From: Alnus glutinosa
Taxonomy: Eukaryota > Streptophyta > Magnoliopsida > Fagales > Betulaceae
Reading direction: 5' to 3'
Assembly: GCF_958979055.1 (NCBI RefSeq)
Contig: NC_084898.1
Span: 3,606,001 to 3,670,000, forward strand
Length of the DNA stretch: 64,000 nucleotides
In this document: positions 61,701 to 64,000 of the stretch, piece after piece
Layout of the letters: each line of letters opens with the position of its first letter
Position numbering within the stretch: the stretch's first letter is position 1
The notes under the pieces: model-generated
The model's database searches: none
What the model was told of the DNA's origin: nothing
What the model saw: only the letters and a program-made list of their open reading frames with translations
Made by a program: the position numbers and the translations under genes

Positions 61701-64000
61701 ATAAGTTTCACAACTTTGTTCGATTTGAGGCGGGGGTTGGGTCTAAAGTAAGTTTCTGGCATGATCTTTGGTGTGTGGATAGATCATTGAAGCTATGCTA
61801 TCCAGTTTTGTTTAGTATTGCTAGGCATAAAGATGCGAGGATGGCAGATAATTTGTTTGTTCAAGATGGAGTTTCCCAATGGAATGTCTATTTGGCGTGT
61901 CAAGGCTCCGCCGAGGGTGGCATTTTTTGTATGGACAACAGCATTAGGAAAAATTTTGACGCATGATAATCTGCGAAAGAGGAATGTCATGGTAGCTGAG
62001 TAGTGTTGTATGTATAAGAAGAGTGGAGAGTCCATTGAACATCTGTTACTTCATTGCAAAGTTGCACGTGATCGATGAAGTTACATTCTTACTTTGTTTG
62101 GGGTTGAGTGGGTTATGCCGCGAAGGGTGCTGGAATTTTTGACTGGCTGGGGTGATTTGTTTGGGTGTGGGCCAGTTATGAAAGTTTAGCGGTTAGTTCT
62201 GTTGTGTTTAATGTGGTGTCTTTGGCGTTGGAGGAATGCTAAGATCTTTGAAGACGTAGAGACATCAATGTTGGAACTAAGGAAATTTTTGCTTAACACG
62301 TTATATCTATGGATAGTGGCACATCATAGCTTGAGTGTTTTTACTTTATACAAATTTTTTGAATTTATTTTTTGTTCTTTCCTATTAGAGGTTCTCTTGT
62401 ATACTTCCTGTGTATTATGGTTGCGCTCCTCTGCGCCTTATTAATGAAATGACATTAATTATATATATATAAAAAAAAAGAATCCGACGAATTATGTGGA
62501 CCAGAGTATGCTATGCCTGCTGCATAGCATCTTAGATTTATAAATTGAATGATGTACTGTTTATAATGTAGTCTAGTGCTGTGATGTGAATTTGATGGCA
62601 TCCTTCAGGGCAAAAGGGATGGTGTAGACCTTTTGAAAAAGAAAATTTACATAGATATTTAAGTTTCCCTTTGAAACGAATCATGTGAAGCAGAGTATGC
62701 TATGCCTGTGGCCTGCGTGTTTATTCTGTGCTAGAATGACAAGGTATAGATTATTTTCCATAAAGAATTTCTTTATAGATGACAAAATGTGCTGAACCAA
62801 ATCTTTTATAATTGAGGTGCAGAAGTGCATGGAGACTTTTCAATGTGCAAGCTCGCATTTGGTGTTTTGGAATATTTTACTGATTGTAGACTTAAAGGCT
62901 AGGGGCAGTGATTGACTTCGTATCTTTAGTGAAGGATTTGTGTTTAAATAAATTCAAAGGGTATGTTGACTTCTGCTTATGATAGTTTGCTTGTTGGAAC
63001 GCTCAGTATGTCATTTTTGTTTGATGCATAGTTGGTGATTTATCACTTGGGGTTAAATCTAAATAATATGTCATTTATGTGAAAATTTATGTTTTATGGG
63101 AAGGTAATACTTGAAATATTTGCTTTCTACTGCCATGCAGCTCATAAGTAAATTTTATTTTTTGCTGGTTTTTTTTTTCTCAAATGATAAAAAATCCCAC
63201 GTATTAAGCGGGTCATACCCCAGACATCCTCCCTTATAAGGAGGAAGAGTACTACTAAACTACAAGACCATTGGTAAATTTTACTAGAGTTAAAAATTCT
63301 CCAACTTATGTTGATTTTCTTCTTCCTTTAAGCCTTATAGTTTTTCCTGATCACCTTTTATCAAAGCAGGAAGGTGCAACAAAAGAAGACATTGACCACC
63401 TTTCAAAATTCAAATTCCGAAGGATTTGTGATAATGAGAAACTTGGTGGCGATGTACAAGGACTTCACGGAGGAATAATGACTGAATGCGGCACAGATTC
63501 TCCCATCGAACATGTTCTTTCACAGGAGGATGCGGTATGTAGTTAAATATTTTTTCTGTTCTTCTTTGCCTCTTATGATTGTATAATTTTTGCAAAATGA
63601 AATATGTTAGATATATATATATATATTTTTTTTGCACAACTAATTAAGCATGCTTCGCCATAGACTTGGGTTCTATATGCGTACTTATGTGAACCCCTAT
63701 TTAGGGTTTTAGTGGTTTAACAAAAGCTTGTACTCTAATTAAGAGTGGTTTGCATATTTGAAATTCTGCTTATGGTCCCTAATTTGGGGTCTCTCTTCTA
63801 TACTCTCCATGCATTTGTGTTGCGTCCGTTTGCGCTTATATGAGATTTATGGTAATTTGTAGGAGTGTTGCATCTGTCTTTCTGCTTATGATGACGGGGT
63901 GGAGCTTAGAGAACTTCCTTGTGGTCATCATTTTCACTGTGCCTGCGTAGACAAGTGGCTATATATCAATGCTACCTGTCCTCTCTGCAAGTACAATATT
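55722..64000 (+). CDS. Membrane-anchored RING-H2 E3 ubiquitin ligase (At1g63170/At1g12760 type), 3' end outside window
   Basis: Exons 55722-56269, 57403-57525, 57612-57744, 63370-63534 and 63863-64000 (cut by the window end) give 369 residues so far. The N-terminus ([13 protein letters not shown]) is followed by an arginine-rich stretch. Four hydrophobic segments follow: about 83-106, 112-134, 195-211 and 225-266 (the last possibly two helices). Then comes an acidic linker and a complete RING-H2 finger: C325, C328, C343, H345, H348, C351, C362, C365. RING-H2 domains bind an E2 and pass ubiquitin to substrates; the membrane segments place the ligase in an internal or plasma membrane. Substrate unknown. 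Intron 3 is about 5.6 kb and packed with LINE fragments. The protein should continue for a short basic tail past 64000; from memory, relatives have a little over 400 residues. Confidence 0.93.
57110..57257 (+). mobile_element. LINE 3' tail in RING intron 1
   Basis: The segment ttctcttgtatattttctgt, then ttttaatgaaatttcaattac and a short A run (57252-57257), is the characteristic 3' end of the LINE family seen downstream at 61300-61419 and 62385-62478. No coding part remains. A run of 16 G residues (57085-57100) lies just upstream. Confidence 0.55.
58400..58510 (-). mobile_element. LINE 3' tail, minus strand, RING intron 3
   Basis: On the plus strand the sequence gataagtaattgaaaatgcgc followed by tacacaaagaagtatacaag is the complement of the same LINE 3' end (…cttgtatacttctttgtgta…aattacttatc). 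Only the 3' UTR is recognisable. Confidence 0.5.
58577..59060 (-). mobile_element. LINE fragment with zf-RVT end, minus strand
   Basis: Reading down from about 59030 the frame gives [20 protein letters not shown], then [12 protein letters not shown], the zinc-binding reverse-transcriptase-associated region of plant LINEs. After a frame change it gives [20 protein letters not shown] and LYLWTTAY. The 3' UTR ends at the T tract near 58577. At least one frame break shows it is dead. The parallel plus-strand LINE at 60421 has the equivalents [17 protein letters not shown] and [10 protein letters not shown]. Confidence 0.75.
59262..59336 (+). mobile_element. Short plus-strand LINE remnant
   Basis: The segment tcttaatgtggtgtctttag followed by gaagttttgaagacc corresponds to ttaatgtggtgtctttggcg and gatctttgaagacg of the LINE at 62204-62260. 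It is cut off at the T run beginning at 59337, where a minus-strand element starts. Confidence 0.5.
59337..60420 (-). mobile_element. Minus-strand retroelement with an open frame, interrupted by a later LINE
   Basis: A T run at 59337-59359 and the sequence aaagtttattaaaaaaagta followed by aggcgctcctaagtacac mark a LINE-like 3' end on the minus strand. Upstream (minus strand) is an open frame of about 171 codons from 60427 to 59912, starting within [20 protein letters not shown]. Shorter frames at 59897-59700 and 59823-59575 continue in other phases. The original frame continues past the later LINE insertion: joining at the TSD would place [15 protein letters not shown] upstream. I could not assign a domain; an N-terminal or linker part of a LINE polyprotein is my best guess. 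Confidence 0.5.
60536..60752 (-). mobile_element. 217-bp retro-insertion inside the LINE, 15-bp TSD
   Basis: TTAAAAGTACTCTTT occurs at 60521-60535 and 60753-60767, splitting the LINE frame between KST and L-SNLPTY. The insert begins with T-rich sequence on the plus strand and carries ttattgaaaaagcgtaaggc, the complement of a LINE 3' end. It is therefore a severely 5'-truncated LINE copy on the minus strand. Confidence 0.88.
60874..61419 (+). mobile_element. Second retro-insertion inside the LINE, between poly-G runs
   Basis: The LINE frame stops at ...FYFGG (60857) and resumes at [11 protein letters not shown] (61440). Between them a 546-base insert ends in a LINE 3' tail (gggcgctcttgtatacttcc, gatgaatttgaaattac, A run 61411-61419). 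Runs of 17 G (60857-60873) and 16 G (61420-61435) flank it, as if the G tract were the duplicated target. The first ~300 bases of the insert do not resemble the LINE and may come from another transcript. Confidence 0.7.
63158..63273 (-). mobile_element. tRNA-derived SINE with 10-bp TSD in RING intron 3
   Basis: On the minus strand the body begins CCAATGGTCTTGTAGTTTAG, with an A-box-like TGTAGTTTAGTAGTACTC. It continues through tcctccttataagggaggat and a B-box-like GGGGTATGACCC, and ends in an A-rich tail. GTAAATTTTA is present at 63148-63157 and 63274-63283. It lies about 100 bases upstream of RING exon 4. The B box departs from the GGTTCGANNCC consensus, so it is probably inactive. Confidence 0.75.

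Larger units (their letters stand above)
60421..62478 (+). mobile_element. 5'-truncated LINE with exact 17-bp TSD, itself carrying two insertions
   Basis: AGAATCCGACGAATTAT is found at 60404-60420 and 62479-62495. Inside, the plus strand encodes the C-terminal part of a LINE reverse transcriptase: [20 protein letters not shown] near 60455, then [18 protein letters not shown] near 60766, [20 protein letters not shown] near 61450, [19 protein letters not shown] near 61540. It continues into the zf-RVT region ([20 protein letters not shown] near 61893, [12 protein letters not shown] near 62040), with frameshifts and stops. It ends with a 3' UTR and poly-A at 62471-62479. Two further elements interrupt it (60536-60752 and 60874-61419). 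Confidence 0.9.

Overview
This 64 kb window is AT-rich nuclear DNA from a flowering plant. The genes have GT-AG introns and angiosperm-type proteins, and the intergenic space is full of MITEs, tRNA-derived SINEs and plant LINE fragments. The gene set points to a eudicot. A woody rosid is my guess, but the sequence alone does not prove it.

Six protein-coding genes could be reconstructed exon by exon, with reading frame kept across every junction. In order they are: a PAS-domain Raf-like kinase (+, 1352-9639, 14 exons); an IQ67-domain calmodulin-binding protein (+, 20836-24759, 4 exons); a rhomboid protease (-, 29459-32768, 5 exons); ribosomal protein eL24 (-, 40721-42139, 5 exons); replication factor C small subunit RFC2 (-, 43982-48780, 7 exons); and a membrane-anchored RING-H2 ubiquitin ligase (+, from 55722, running off the right edge after exon 5). 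A tRNA-Val(AAC) lies at 28370-28443. A broken sucrose-transporter copy lies at about 36650-37010.

The genes belong to unrelated processes: signalling, calmodulin/cytoskeleton, intramembrane proteolysis, translation, DNA replication and ubiquitination. They do not form a pathway. Their order appears ancient. From memory, Arabidopsis carries PAS kinase-IQD22-rhomboid together on chromosome 4, rhomboid-RFC2-RING together on chromosome 1, and rhomboid-RING in a second place on chromosome 1. This window would hold the merged, unfractionated order.

Between and inside the genes, much of the sequence is small transposable elements whose boundaries can often be fixed by target-site duplications (TSDs). 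These include three SINE types (10991, 37679, 7748, 63158), several MITE families (one with at least six copies), a tandem triplication that can be ordered in time against a SINE and a MITE (37743-39447), a degenerate minisatellite (about 35370-35950), and a multi-level nest of LINE fragments inside intron 3 of the RING gene (about 58400-62500).

I found no gene cluster or array that looks like a new biological system. The most informative observations are the nested insertions with exact TSDs, the SINE with a duplicated head, the five long poly-G tracts, a GC-AG intron in the kinase gene, and a stop-free 99-bp intron in the IQD gene.
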